In this document: positions 13,044 through 26,574 of the stretch, one piece after another
Layout: each line of letters starts with the position of its first letter
Position numbering within the stretch: position 1 is the stretch's first letter
Assembly: GCA_022316685.1 (NCBI GenBank)
Contig: JAKJHU010000030.1
Location: 15,642,018 to 15,706,017, forward strand
Reading direction: 5' to 3'
Source of the DNA: Progne subis subis
Taxonomy: Eukaryota; Chordata; Aves; Passeriformes; Hirundinidae
Length of the DNA stretch: 64,000 nt
Notes under the pieces: generated by a model
Told to the model about the DNA's origin: nothing
Seen by the model: only the letters and a program-made list of their open reading frames with translations
Database searches by the model: none
Program-made: the position numbers and the translations under genes

Positions 13044-16000
13044 GGGGGGAAAAGGGAAAGAGCCTGTTCAAGCCTGTCCTGCATGTCAGTATTGTCCCCT
13101 CTACACTCGCACTAATTGAACTTGAAATGTGTGGTGAGAAAAGGCTGAAGATATTAGATTAGGGAGTCTCACACTCCAATGGGCTGCTTTGATCTGAGAG
13201 GGAGTGAAAAGGCAGAGGATCTTGTGATGAGAGATGATGAATGTGATATGGAAGTATCATTTTGGTGCTTTGCAGGTCACACCACAGAAAAGTCAAAAAA
13301 ATGAGTTGAACAAATGGCTGGGTTTTCTTCATTGTGAAAGAACCTCTAAGCAAGAGTTTCTGAGAGGTGTGTTGAGGACCCCAGGGAAATGCTCAGTAAG
13401 TTAAATATTGACAGTTCTGTTCATTATTTGGATTTCACTGTGTAGTGCTTAGTGATGCACAAATTTAGGACCTGCTGTGTTTGGCGCTGTATAGAGCAAG
13501 GAAAATTTAAAATTGCCCTTGTAAAGACCTTGGAATCATAACATATAAGGAGCAAATGTGCCCATAGTTTTTCAGGCAAGGAGCTTTGCCGTGAGGGAAT
13601 AAATGAGATGCAAGAACAGCTTTAACTCATTAAAAAGAGTCAATGAGGTAGGACAATGGGGTGAATGGTGAGATTTCATTTCAAAAGCCAGAAGATACAG
13701 TGGGACACAGCTTTTGAAAGCTGTAAAAGCCCAGCAGGGTTCAGTCTGCTGCTAATTTGACACTTGTGGCAAGGACCTTCTGGCTCTAGAAGTTAAGCAT
13801 CTTCTCCTGCTCCAGAGGTGGGGGGATTATTTTGGAGGGGGAGACTAGAGGGAGATGTACAGACAACACTACACGTAGTGGCATATCTGTCATTTATGAG
13901 CTTTTCACACTGGAGAAAGCAATTGTTCAGTGATGTTTGCTGGGATTTTCAGCACTTGGGGCTTCTGCACTGCTTAAAGCAGCTTGAGAAAGATAATTGC
14001 ACAGTGTGAAGGGAAGAGAGAAATTCTGAGCAGGTGGAGAGACCAAGGTACACATCTCCTGCACAATGGGAAGGAAAGATATTTTACCAGAAAAGAAAGG
14101 TGACATGTGGGAAATCTTTGTAGTTAGCTTTTGAAAATGGGAAGAGGAAGACTATGACCGGGGAGAGAAATCAAGCTGTGACAAGGCATCTGAATGTGCC
14201 ATAGTAAGAAAAAGCTATAAAGATGAAAAGACAAATAGTCACTAACAATATTAGAGAGACCAGAGTGCTGAGAACTCACAGCATAGATCTCTTCACAGAC
14301 ATTTTAGCCTGAAGAGGAGCAATGGGTATCTTTGGAAGATAACAGGTTGATGGAAGAAAGAAGTTGCTATACACAATCTCTGAATGTGGAAGAACCATTG
14401 CTCAGGAGGATGTGAACTGGAAAGGCAGATAATTTGACTTTCACAGCTGGTGGTGCTATGTACATGGTGTAAGTCTGGAGATTCTGTGGCTTGAGGGAAT
14501 TATAAAAGGGTGACATTTGAAGTAGTCAGTGACTGGTACATGATCTCTCAGTCTCCTTACTGTGATTAACAAGAAGTTAATGTGTTCTCAGATCTGTTTT
14601 TGAGCAGTTGCTATAGTTTCTTCCAGTGTAAATAATTTTGTTCCTTTATTACCTCTGTGGGCTTTGCCTAGCCACTTGCCTTTGTTTTGTTCCCTTAGGC
14701 TTCAGGACTGTTGAATGCATCATGTTCTGTCAGCAGCTGATTTTGCTGCTAAGCAGATCCCAAAACTGAAAGGCATAGAGCTGTTTAGGAAGGGTCAGGA
14801 GTGGAGTCAGATACAGTATGTGCATTTTAAGGCTATTGCAGTATGTGACAAAATTTCCTGACTAAGTTACATCAGAAGAAGCCAAGGTGGGAGGCTAGAA
14901 ACTGGCATCTTCCCCATGCCAAGAGGGCTAACGAGTTGCAGGTGGTCACAGCAGGAGCATGAGAAAAGCATGATTATGATGGGTTGTGGTGATAGCTTAT
15001 GTGCACTTGCACGTTTCATCTGCTTGCTTTCCCCAGCAGTTCTTACACTATTTTACATAGATTGCTATTTTTGGGGGGGTAGAGTACAAATTGGGAATTA
15101 CCAGAGTGCAAAGTCCATTTTGATTGCTTGACTGGGCTTTACCTTCTTACTGTTCTTCCTGTTCTTTTGCTTTTGGCTTGGTCTAATGCCCCTAAGGGGA
15201 TGCTGACCTTGCTGTAGCAACATAGATCTCTATACAGAAGCATGAAATGGAGGAAAGAAATTTTGTCTTGAATGCAAATATATTCTCAAGGGCTGAATAG
15301 AGCAGAAGCTGCAAAATACTTCTTCTGCCAAGGAAAGTGCAACTACATGCTCAGAATCTCGGAAAAAATCTCCTATTTGTTTGCATGGAATGAGAAGCAA
15401 CTGGTATCCTGTAATCTTGCTCCTAACACTGACCCAATTTTGTTCTAAAATGTCATGTTTGGTGCTATTTGGTGGGGGAAGGAGGACATTACAATTGTCA
15501 CTCCTATTAGATTGGTGCTTCTGAAGAGATTGCATCTCCAGACTGCTGTGAAGGTGGAAGTGTGTTAAATTGCAGAGAAGCCTGAGGGGGAGAGAGAGTT
15601 GGACCACAGATCCCAGTTTGGAGGGTAGGTTCCTCATCCAGATGTGGTGAACAGATGGGAGGAGGGAGAAGGATTTATGTGCAGCACCAACATTCTGCAT
15701 TGGCTGGCAGTTGCCCATGCCCTGGACCCAAGCAGTGGATTGTCAGTGCCTCAGTGGAAGAGTTTGCTTGGATCTGGCAGGGCTACTCAGCTGAGGTGTG
15801 TCACTTCAGCATCCAGAAATGCTGTTTATCCAACTCAGCATCCAACACATCACCAAGACTAATAAAAATCCCTTTGGATCCAGCTCAGGTCTCGGCATCG
15901 TATTTCCAGAATATAATTGCAGCCAGGGCCCCACTGCACTTAACACTGATTTTTGCTGGGTTTTATAATCACTAGCTGTGCATGATCTGAGGTGATTTTT

Positions 16001-19000
16001 CCCAGAAGCTGTGTCTCTGCAGCTGCTCCCCAGCACATGGCTTGGAGAGCCTCTTGGTTGCTGTGTGTGGCTGCTACAGGCAAGGAGTGATTTTTTGGGC
16101 TGGCCTGCACCGTGCCCACCCAGATGAGCATGGGGTTGTGCTGCAGAGAGGCTCTAACCTCTCAAACACAACCCCAGGACAAGTGATGAAACCTTGCAAA
16201 ACTGAACCAATGTGGAGAATTTACTAATTTCCCTAAATTATTTTAAAATACCAAAGAGTTCCTACTGTGCAGGATTCCCTAGCCCAACCCTTTACCAAAA
16301 TTTACAAAATTACATTCTACAGGTTTGAATTGCAACAACAGCTCAGACTGGGTACCCACTTGAGATCCAGCTTGAGCTCTGCAAAATTAACTAAGATTTG
16401 AAGCATTCACAGTTTTCACTGTTCAGCTTTGTGGCTGCTCTGTGCTTCTGAAGGGGAGGTCAGTGTGAGCTAAAAAAGAAAAGCAACCAAACCTTCAGCA
16501 ACTTTTAAAGAATCTTCATGTTAATCTCTTTGCACTCAGTTTCTTCAAAAGCTCATGAGATTAGTATCCTGAAGAAGTGTTGTGATAATTCACAGGGGCA
16601 GTGTTCTGTGATCCTTACATGGACAACACTAGAGAAACACCCACTTCTGTAATTTTTCTGGAAGAGGGAAAGAGAGAGGAAAATTGCAGTGTAACTGTGC
16701 CTGGACAAGGGTGGGAAGTAATCATCTAGTGTGGAGTGATGGAACAGTCTGTAAGAGACTGTAAAAATGCTTATTAGCAGCACATTTCAAAAGACCTCTC
16801 ATCTGAATTGCTTTGCAATATGAAGAACTTGATAAGTTGGTAAAGAAATAAAGAATATTCTGCACAGGCTTTTCTAATTAAGCCTAACTCTAAGTTTTAA
16901 CTGAGCAAGGAGCTCCATCTGCTTCAACAACGAGATTTATGATACAGTAGCTTGGCATCCTCTGAGTGCCTCAGAACAGTGAAAAGCAGTAGCATATGTA
17001 AATACTGCCTAATTATGCTCAGCAGTGGGAACTCACAGATGTGTAACACCACCATCTACCAAAGAACTGCTACCTGTAAATCCTCCTTGAAGCAGTCTTG
17101 TATTACAATATATTTTGGCAGGTTTTAGGATGCATTGTTAAGATTCTACTATCTGAAATGAGTTTCAGGCATGGTTGGGCTTGAGTTTGCTTTTATAGGA
17201 GGATGTATTGCAGACAATGGCATGAAGCACTGAGCTGCACTGCAGAATAGGGCTGCTACCCTCTTACGCAAAAGCAGTGTTTGCTTTGTGGGGAAGGGAA
17301 TAGGAATTCGTGCAGGTACTTAGTGCTGTGCTTAGACAAAGAATCCAGTTCAATGGGCCCATTTCTTTCTCCTGTAATAGGATGAAACACCAATGAGTTT
17401 TGCACTCAGTCAGATATTCTGGAGATAATTATGGGTGAGTTCAGGGGTAGGGTTAATATCAGTGAGTCTTGGCAGCCAGTCCAATCTGCAGTGAATAGGA
17501 AATAGTGGAACTGGAACTTAGAAGGTAAACCCATCTGAGTTAGCCTTCTCAGCAACCTCAGTTTGAGAGACAATTAGCATTTAGTCTCACTAAATCTCTC
17601 ATTGGAGTAACTTTTCTGTAAAAGTATAGCTGAATGTAAAGTATTTAATTAGTTAAAAATATAAAAATCCGAAGAGTTTTGGAAAATTCTGTGCCTGAGA
17701 AGAATTCATGAAAGGTCAGTGTTATTTTCCAGGAACAGCAGAACAGTGATTTGGTGTACAGAGCAGCTTGTAGTAACAAAGAGGTTGGGTTTTAAAGAGA
17801 TAGCCTTCTTGCTTAAGTGAAGAGGAGACGAACTTCATTATTCTGCACTGCCTCCCTCTTCCCTGCCCCCTCTCCACTCAGCTCTTTACTTTTAAAAATA
17901 ATAAAGGGTATGAGTTTAGGACTTCAATGATTTAGTAATATGGAAGAAAATGTTTAATAAGCATAACAAAAAAAATCCACCAATGGAGATTTTTTAATTC
18001 TTAAGTGCAATAGGCAAGCTTTGTATGGTGATACAATATGTCAGCATTTGCAGTGAGTTTGCCAGAGGATATATGGTCATCTGCTTGTATTTTAGGAATA
18101 GGTTTGCATAATCAGGCCCTTGATCCACTTGGTGAGGGGAATGTGTCTCCAAAACTGCCTTGCAATCCACTTGGTGTCTGTACTAAGTACAAATAGTTCT
18201 CATTCGTAAGCCCCGAGATGTGACCAAGACAACCGTAGGCACAATAACTCAGGTACAAGTCCTGCTCCTGTCTTGGTCACTGATTGGTAACAAATACTTA
18301 CAGAAAGTATTTAAGTAAAACAACTGTGTTCAAGGAGAGCCTACATTTGGATCATTTGTGTTTGGTGGATTCTCTGCATTTATCTCTATTTGAACTTGAT
18401 TATAAACCACTGTATCCTGTCATGATGAGTTGTGTAATTTAATTATTGCTTTGTGTGTGTTTCTCGGAGGTAGGCAATTTCTTTTCACTTATTCTCACCT
18501 TATTGCCTGGTAACTTTGTGTGTGTTTCTTGAGGGTAGGCAATTTCTTTTCACTTACCTTATTGACTGGTAACTTCATTAGTTGACTCTAAATTTTATAT
18601 AGTAAGAAACAGTTGGTAGTCATTCCTTGTTTCTCCCCCTCACACCTACTGTGACAGCACTGATGAACATACTACTTTCTTTCCTGCTGACCTTTTTATT
18701 AAGCTGAGGAATCTCAGTTGAATTGATTTTTGCATGGAGATACATGACTGTGGACACAAGACTGACTCTGAAGCATCAGCAGCTTATTATCCTACAGTAC
18801 AAATTTTATACTTTTTCTCTGTATCACATGCACAACACAGACTCCTTTTTGCATTATAATTGGCTAACAAACTATGTGCATGCATTTCTACCTTTATGTA
18901 ATTGGTCACAGATTTTTCTGTTTCCTGTAAATGTCAACACACATCTGCATTCCATGCTTCTTCTCCTTCAACATTGTTTACTTTTCCTGTTCAAGGATAC

Positions 19001-19644
19001 AACTCATCAAGGCCGAGGCTGCCTGTAGCCCCCTTCCTATTCTCCTACAGATACATACTGAGAGTAAATCTGATTCCATGACTGCTGAGCAGAAACCATC
19101 AGGACATTAACTTCATCTGGTCCCTCAAAATGGGGAGAAAATTTAGTGGTGTCAACTACTGCTAGCCCATGTGGAACTCAGGTTGTTTCAAAACATGTTG
19201 TGTTTTTACAACTTTCTAATTAGGCCAGCTTGTATTTTCAGGAATTGATCAGCCCATTGGCATACCAGCGCAGTGCCCTGACCCTCAGCAAGGACAAATA
19301 ATTGCCGGCCCAGCCTGTCACAGGGGCTAAACCAGATAGTCTCCAAAACATCCACTAATAATAGGAATTATTACTATATAAATGAGAAGGTCTTTGCAGT
19401 CCAAGTATGTCATTCCCAGAGGTTACTAAATTGCTCCCATAGGCTTCAGGGGACTCGTTACAGTACCCACATTTTAGTGTCTTGAAAGCTACCATTAAAA
19501 GTAAGTAAACCAAAGATAAATGTTGCATCTCAACACCAGTGAGCAAACCAATAGCATAAGAAGGAAAAGGTGTATGTTTTAGCTAGAGTCTTTGTTTCAA
19601 GGGTATCTACTTCTGCTTCTCAAATTAGTTATTTTCCTGAAACA
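13044..19644. other. host non-coding DNA, no gene recognised
   Basis: No coding or RNA gene seen. The longest frame, 162 codons on the minus strand at 15,230-15,718, shows no family resemblance. A 65-bp period duplication at 18,451-18,573 is listed separately. Confidence 0.55.
18451..18573. repeat. tandem duplication, period about 65 bp
   Basis: Two consecutive units each run from TTGTGTGTGTTTCT through GGTAGGCAATTTCTTTTCACTT to CTGGTAAC. The second unit lacks six bases and has a few substitutions, so the duplication is not very recent. Confidence 0.85.
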
Positions 19645-19650
19645 AAAAGT
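19645..19650 (+). repeat. target-site duplication AAAAGT, left copy
   Basis: AAAAGT precedes the LTR start and recurs exactly at 20,044-20,049, immediately after the terminal CA. This defines the solo LTR precisely. Confidence 0.85.
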
Positions 19651-20043
19651 TGTTGTAGTGCATTAATTTGGTTTATATTGTGTTTCATTTTTATATTGGG
19701 GTTTGTAACATTTTCCTATTGTATCCCCCCTTGGAAACTGTATCACATGGTTCATCCCTGCTTGGCTGCGCTCATCCCCTGCACTGGAATGTAACCCAAC
19801 TCTGTTCCACTCCCACCTTATCCCTGACTGGGCAGTGGCTTGTCCCTGCCTCTGGGCCCGTCCCCTGGGAAAAAGCCCTGGGACGGGCAGAGCTGGGCGC
19901 TCTCCGGCACCAGCATCCACGGACCAAGAACTCCAGCCAGCAGGAGCAGGACTCCAGAATAAAGCCAATATTCCCCCACTGAGAGAGCAGGCTCTTTCCT
20001 TTTGCCATCGGCGGTCGTCTGGTCTCGCTAAAGAAATGCCACA
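19651..20043 (+). mobile_element. solo LTR, longer variant of the ERV-B LTR family
   Basis: This 393-bp LTR starts TGTTGTAGTGCATTAATTTG and ends AAATGCCACA. It shares start, the GGGAAAAAGCCCTGGGAC-type core and the TGCCATCGGCGGTCGTCTGG / TCTCG end with the ERV-B LTRs and with the solo LTR at 5,615. It has about 55 bp more in the U3 part. AATAAA at 19,958-19,963 is the likely polyadenylation signal. The six-base duplication AAAAGT flanks it. No internal viral sequence remains. Confidence 0.92.
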
Positions 20044-20196
20044 AAAAGTGATCATTTTGGTACTTTGCTGTTGGATAAGCATGATCTTTGATTTACAATG
20101 GTGGCACAATATGACCAGTTAGAAAGCAGTACCTGGATCTAAAGTCACTTCTTTGAACCAGGACAGGATAAAGAGAGGCAACCCTTTCAGTATTGC

Positions 20197-20233
20197 TTGT
20201 TTTGTTTTGTTTTGTTTTGCTCTGTTTTGTTTT
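20197..20233. repeat. (TTTTG)n microsatellite
   Basis: About six GTTTT units interrupted by one GCTCT-like unit. Confidence 0.8.
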
Positions 20234-21340
20234 CAGTTGATAGCCCTAGGTATTTCTTCCCACCTGGATTTCTTGGATATGATTAAATATAGAGAATTAA
20301 ACTCTCTATGGATATCAGATTTTGTTTAAGCTGACTTGCCTGTGCCGTTTAACAGAAGACTTTCACTTGGCATTAGTCTTTTTTCCAGTCTCATCTACTA
20401 GAGGTGACATTCTAAAGTAACAGTTGCTTGTTGAAGTTTGATTATGAAATGCAAAGTGTTTGATTTAGGTTAATAAATGATCAAAGAGTATCTTAAAATC
20501 TTCATAGGAATTCAAGTGTGATTGGAAACACCTGTCTTAGGAGGCTCATGGTCCTGGTTTGCTCTCTACTGCAGCTGAATTTCAACAATACATTTGAGTC
20601 ACCTACTGGAGGGATCTGTCTCTGCATTGACTAGATTAGGAACCTAGGAAAGCTTGTGACCTCTCACTAAATACCCAAACAGCCCTTGTCCTGTGTTGAC
20701 TCCAGGGATAGGTAGTTATTTTTCCTTTGCAGGCTGGTTATGAACACTAAATTGGTCAGAGAAAACACAGCCCTGGAGGATGTTGTAGTCTTCTCAGGCT
20801 CCTGTGCAGTTCCTTCAGTTCAGTTTGATACCAATGTGAGAATTTTTTGTGAAAATTTCATGGAGACCTGAACCTGTTGCTTTGCATGACTGAGTACATG
20901 TGTGCATCAAGTTAAACTTCTACATCAGTGGTCCCTTTTATGCTAATATGCTATATGCATATTGCATCTGTTTTCTGGCACTTATGGGCTGTGTCCATGC
21001 TAATAGATGCCTTTGGTGTCCAAAATGGAGTAGCCACACCCAAACTATGCATTACAAAAAGTCCTAGATCTGTGTCAGCTCTTGAGCTGTCTCTGGGAAT
21101 TGTTTAGAAATGTAACTGCTTCTGGCCAGAACCATCCAGAGGATGTGCCTCACAATTTAACACTGCTATGATTGAATTCTGCTTCCAGGGATCAACCCCA
21201 GATACTGCTCAGCTCATTTGTGTGGTCATACCCAGAAGCTCTGGTCCAATCCTGGGTCATTGTCATCCACCTGGGTTCTGGCATTGGAGTTGAATTTCCG
21301 TACTCAGCCATTGATATGAATTAAAAAAGGGATAATAACT

Positions 21341-21369
21341 GATAAGGCTTTTGATCTAAAAGCCTTATC
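21341..21369. repeat. perfect inverted repeat, 12-bp stem, 5-base loop
   Basis: GATAAGGCTTTT, then GATCT, then AAAAGCCTTATC. Twelve perfectly paired bases in otherwise unremarkable host DNA. No run of T follows and no gene lies nearby, so no function is proposed. Confidence 0.8.
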
Positions 21370-24300
21370 CTGTCAGTTCTCTGGTGCTTCCAAGTCATAT
21401 TTTGACTATAGGAAATCCCCATTTAGCTGCAGCAAAAAGTATGAAGTAGTTGAATGTGTCACTGATGATTTCATGGCCTAAATGATGACTGTGAAGATTC
21501 AAGATCCTTCAGGCATCAATCATGGGATTTGGTAAAACAGAACAAACATAGTTAGAAATTTGGCAGTTCACTAAATCAGAATGTTGGTTGCAAGTCTGGG
21601 AATGAAGATTTTCTCAGAGGTTTATTTCAACTTTTCCTCTGACATCATTATGGGGTTATGGTACAGTGGTGGGAAGAATGAGAAATTTGTGGGGTTCTTT
21701 CCTCCTTGTTTCCTTTCCTTCTTATTCCTGTTTCCATGAGCCCTCACTGTGGTCCTCCACAGAAATGTTGCTATTTCGTAAAGTCAGTGGCAGAACTTTG
21801 CTGCTTTCTCACTGTTGGGAATGAAATAACATGAAATGTAACCCTACACATGTGATTACAGCAGTGGTAGGAAGTGAGTGATCAAACATTTACATGGCTT
21901 TACTTCTTGGTTACATAAAAGAAAATGAGTGTAATTTTCACCTACATACTTTTATAATTTTATAAGTGAAACTGCTTCTAAGCCAAATAAGCCAGAAGGC
22001 AAACTGTAACATATTAAGGTGAGAGAGAAAAAGAAAAACAACCTCAATATTTTCAGAGTAATGTGTTAAATTTGAATAAATTTAAAACTTAGTGATACAT
22101 ATAATTAATGCTGGTTTCCGTGGTAACATGAGTCAAAGATACAGAAGTTGCAGCTCCATTTCTTATCACTCAAAAATCTTCTTAAATCAGAAATGGAGTG
22201 GATCCAGGTGGCAAATATTCATATGCTGGAATTGGCATCACCCATCTTGTGTTCAATCTGTTAGTCACATAAATTAAAATGAGTCAAAATCTCTGCTTTC
22301 TAATTAATGTATTTTGTAAACAAGAATGTAACCACCACTGAAAAGGAAAGGGAATCCATTTTATGTCTATGAAAGGACCCCCATGAGTCAGATCCTCATG
22401 TTTAGTGCCAGTATATTTGGGTATATCGTCATATTTGGCTGTATTGTTGTCAAAGATTTTGAAATGACAAGGTACAGAAAGAGTCATAGAGACAGCAAGA
22501 TTTGGGCCTGTGGCTCATTTAGGGTAAGGCTCTGTCATACTGAGGGATTCCTATTCCAGTTGTTATTTGGCTGTTGCTAATCTCTTCATGCTCCAACTCG
22601 GGAGTAAATATCTTCTCACTGCCTATCACCATCCTTGCAAATATGTCTGGACCATGACCAGTTGGGTACTGGTCTGTGCTCCACTGAGCCAGCCATGCCG
22701 TTCAATTGTTTGTGTGCTCCCCAGATGCCTGGAGTGCCAGCGCTGCACACAATGATGGCACCTATAAAATAATGTATTCATTTTGACATTTCAGCCATCT
22801 TCATGAATTGTGTGAAAGGTGTGTGTATGTGTATGATTTATGTCAAGTAGGAGACTGTAGATCAGAGCAAAAATAGGAATTCCTGTATTGTGGGAAAGGT
22901 TTTCAAAACCTGTTACAAAGTACTGTGAAAACTAGCAAATCTAAATTTTCAAGTGGAGTGGAAATTTTATACATATTTAATGCTGGATTTCTTGAGGAAT
23001 TGTGTTTCAACAAAATAAATACCTTTAAATTCTTACTCAAATGTTGGTAGTAGATGTATTTTACAAAGATCTCAAGAAAAAATAGAGTTAAATATATGTA
23101 TTGAGTTAAATGTAAGTATTGTAATTTGCGGTTTCACTGGTCTATTTTACTTTCTCATAACAGAGTTTTTATAGAAATCAGGATCTCCACTCTGAAGGCC
23201 CAGGACTATAAGAAATGTTATGTTTCATTACAAGACCGTCCTCTGGGAAAAACTTCAACCTGCTATGTTAGGTTGTTATCCTGACTTTTCTCTCCAGCAT
23301 GTCCCATGCAGAAATCTTTCCATTCTATCACAGTCTGTTTCAGTGTAGGAGAGACCACCTGCCACTCAGGATTTGGTTCCTCAGCTTATGATGGAGAGCA
23401 GATCCTTGAAGTACTCAATAAAATGAAAAAAACAAACCCCAAAATACCCCAACAAAACAACAAGAGAAAGTAATAACCAGTAGCAACTGGGCCACCAAGA
23501 AAAGGCAAGTACCCAACCTATTGCACGAGTACAGGCTGTTTATTTATAACATCTGTTCATGTTTGGTACTTTAGCGTATAGCATGGAAAAGTGAATCTAC
23601 ATTCTTCAGAGAATATGAAAAAATGCACAAAGACAAGAATTTTTCTTACTTTACATACCAGACAAAGGTTAAAGAGAAAAAGCTTTGAACTTGCATAATT
23701 TCAGGGCTCTTTGCTTAATTATTAAATAATTTAGTGCACAAATAACACTCATAAACATACTGGGTTGGTGTTGCAATTAAAAGTAGACCCTGGTTTTCAG
23801 AATATTTAATTTAGTGGTGAATGACCTGTTATTCCAGTGCCTTATTTTTGTCCTGTTTTCTCTTCATACAGTTATTCTGAAAAAATAACATTGTATTGTT
23901 GGAACTGATAACCATAGATTGGTAGAGGTATATAAGGTAAAATAATTGAAGTTTCTCCAGGCTCAATGTATCTTCCTTCACAAAATAATTTTGATAAATT
24001 TACAGATAAATCTTTAAAAATCAAAAATATATATTTTTATTCAGGTGAATTCATCATACTTAAAATGTTATTTTAGCTTACTTATACTTTAGTAACCTCT
24101 TTCAAGAATTCTGGTCTCTTTGCAAGGACCACCAACTCCTTGGGTGGAGGCTCCTAGATGAATGTTTTGGGGTCACGTCATTACTGGGACTCACAGATGT
24201 TTGAATTTCAGGAACAGGCCGATTGATGGTGCAAAGGAATATTCTTTGGAGGAGTCACTTTGAGGGTTTTTTTTTTTTTTCACAAAGAATGAAAAGCCCA

Positions 24301-25870
24301 GTGTAAAGTACAACAAAAGGACAGCAAGTAAATAAGAGATCTATTTTTTACTCTTTGTATTATTAGAGCAGTCAAAAGCTGGAGAAGTGAATGTTGAAAA
24401 GTTGCACAGTGAATGTTTACTGCACAGTCCAGGTCCTTCAAAGTATCTTATTAAGAGATACGCTCTTACTAAAAAGTACTCCTGTGCTGTTTTCTTGAAT
24501 TGCTGGTGAAAAAATTGTTAGTACTTAATTCTTTTGCAGAATTTTTTCTGTTCATTACTTTAGTGCCTGTCACTATGAAAACTGAATTTCAACTCAAGAT
24601 GGAACATGGAATATCAGTAAGAGATGGTCCTAAATATGTTACTTGTTGGTTGCTCTTGGCACAGGAAAAGGGCTAAGTTCAGTAAGGGGTCATTAAGCAG
24701 AAAAGCTCCTTTTGGAAGCAGAGGGTTTTGCCTCACTGCATTTCTGTGAGCCTGGACTTGCTGTTGAGAGGGCCCTGCCATCAGCATATGTTTAGATAAT
24801 GATGTTTTAGACTGGAACTCATTGACTACAAAAGATAACACCAATATTGAAAGGCATGGCCAGATAGGACTATTTATCATACCGTTATTGCATTGCCTTG
24901 TCAAAAATACTTGTGAATATTCTGGGAATAACACTTAGGGAGATATTTTCAAATGGTCTGAATGGAAAATATGAAAAATAATTGTGGTTGCCTTAGATAT
25001 CCATTATGTAAGCTGAAACATTTATTTGAAATATAATCTCTTTATTTCTACCAGAATGAATTGTGTGTTGTTTGTGGGCTTTTTTTTTCTGTTTTTCCTC
25101 CAACTATTATATTCAAGCCATATAAAATTTATTCAGTCCTACTTACTGAAATATAAATGTTTATGTTATGCAACAAAACATATCAAAAAAAATACTAGAG
25201 GTAAATCCAGCACAGGAGATATTTTGAAATTAGTTATTAATCAAAATTATTAGCTACATTTTTACTTCTCCTGCTATAAAACAAGCTTTCTATGTCTGCA
25301 AAATCATGTACTTATTTTAATTTGTAAGTTTTAGTTCAAAGAGGGCTCTTTTTTCACTGATGAATTTTAAAAATTAGGTTTATAATAGAAAGCCTGTAAT
25401 TTGCTTAACTGCAGAGGTTCAGAAACCACTATAATTAGCCCAATGACAGCAGCAAGATGAGTTTGGCATTTCAGCATTTATCTAGGGGTTTTGCATCAAT
25501 TATTTTTTAGCAATGAACTAAAAGGCATCTTTTGCATCTGGGCACTAGGTATTTATTTTTACTTTTTTATAAACACCTGTTCCTGATTCTTCCACCCTGA
25601 CAATCTAAGCCACATAGTACAGATTCTTCCAGGGATTCAGACTTGACCCATTGAATGCAATGGTGGTAAAGTAGATGATAATGACCTCTGGAAAACCAGA
25701 TCAAAATACAAGTGCAGCTTTGCCTTTCTGCAAAAATCCTTGTGAGTAGAAGTAGACCCTCTAGCTTAAATGGCTGTGTTGAAACAAAAGTGGATCTGGA
25801 GTGAAGCATGGTCCAAAGGCAAGAAGAGGCAGAACGGGGAGGGGGTCCTTGGTCTCAATTGAGATCAATA

Positions 25871-25875
25871 CTTAA
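25871..25875 (+). repeat. target-site duplication CTTAA, left copy
   Basis: CTTAA precedes the 5' LTR of ERV-A and recurs exactly at 35,896-35,900 after the 3' LTR. The matching duplications show that this is a single integration with no later rearrangement at its ends. Confidence 0.88.
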
Positions 25876-26553
25876 TGTAATATATGTCCTAAAGTTAATT
25901 CGTGTTAAAAGATATAAGATGTAATTCACCCCCTGTAAATATAAGTTTTATTTCTAATCAAGTATACTACGGGTTAACTGAGACTAAAGCTGCACGGAGA
26001 GGGGTACAAGGAATTTCCTTTGCCAGAGATTACACAGGAGGGACACGAGAAACTATGCTAAGAATTACACAAAAAGGGACACGAGGACACCTCTGCCAGG
26101 AATCATTAAAAGGAGAACAAAGACAATGGAAAAGGGAGATGGAGAACCCGGAGAACCAAATGATTACATCAGATCGATATCTCATCCGTCCCCTCCCGAC
26201 ATTAACATCTCTACATAGCACCTGGACACAACCATCAAGGACATTGTCTTCCAGAGCAAATCCATTCAACCACACCAGAACCCGAACATGAATATCTAAT
26301 GAGGCTGCCTCAGAAGAGGGAATCTCAGAGTCCCGATTTCCTCTCAGCGATCCAGTGTATAAAAGGAGACAGCTTCAAACCAGAAATGTGAACTGAGGGG
26401 GTGACATACTGACAGAGTGTGTTACCGCGTTCACCCAGTGCTGAAACCCCGGGGTTCGACGCTGTCCTTTTAATTGTGGCTATCGGAGACTGTGTTTAAG
26501 TCTCAAAATTCTAAATTTTGATTCACTGAATTTGGTCTATCGTATTTATTACA
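25876..26553 (+). repeat. ERV-A 5' LTR
   Basis: 678 bp from TGTAATATATG to TTTATTACA, with near-perfect inverted ends (TGTAAT / ATTACA). A TATA box, TATAAAAG, lies at 26,358-26,365, so U3 is long (about 480 bp). No AATAAA was found downstream of the TATA box, so the polyadenylation signal is a variant or missing. It is almost identical to 35,219-35,895. Confidence 0.95.
26358..26365 (+). promoter_or_regulatory. TATA box of ERV-A 5' LTR
   Basis: TATAAAAG in the sequence CCAGTGTATAAAAGGAGA, conserved in both LTRs. It is the expected core promoter element of the provirus. Confidence 0.8.
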
Positions 26554-26556
26554 ATC

Positions 26557-26574
26557 TGGTGACCCCGACATGAT
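26557..26574 (+). other. ERV-A primer binding site, tRNA-Trp type
   Basis: TGGTGACCCCGACATGAT lies three bases after the LTR end. It complements the 3' end of vertebrate tRNA-Trp with one mismatch (A in place of G at position 14). tRNA-Trp is the known primer of avian alpharetroviruses. Its presence in a provirus with class I gag and pol is notable. Confidence 0.85.

Larger units (their letters stand above)
20050..25870. other. host non-coding DNA, no gene recognised
   Basis: Strongly A+T-rich. It contains a TTTTG-type microsatellite at about 20,197-20,233, a perfect hairpin at 21,341-21,369 and a poly-T run near 24,269-24,281. No exon-like or RNA-like feature was recognised. Confidence 0.55.

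Noticed and set aside
15230..15718. 162-codon minus-strand open frame
   Set aside because: No recognisable domain, no coding-like neighbours, no promoter or splice context. Expected by chance in a window this size. The same applies to 1,467-1,922, 3,184-3,570 and 9,665-10,099.
18100..18650. Possible further solo LTR (segments with LTR-like composition and a GTATTTAAG-type box)
   Set aside because: I could not find convincing TG...CA ends with a target duplication, nor a second copy in the window.
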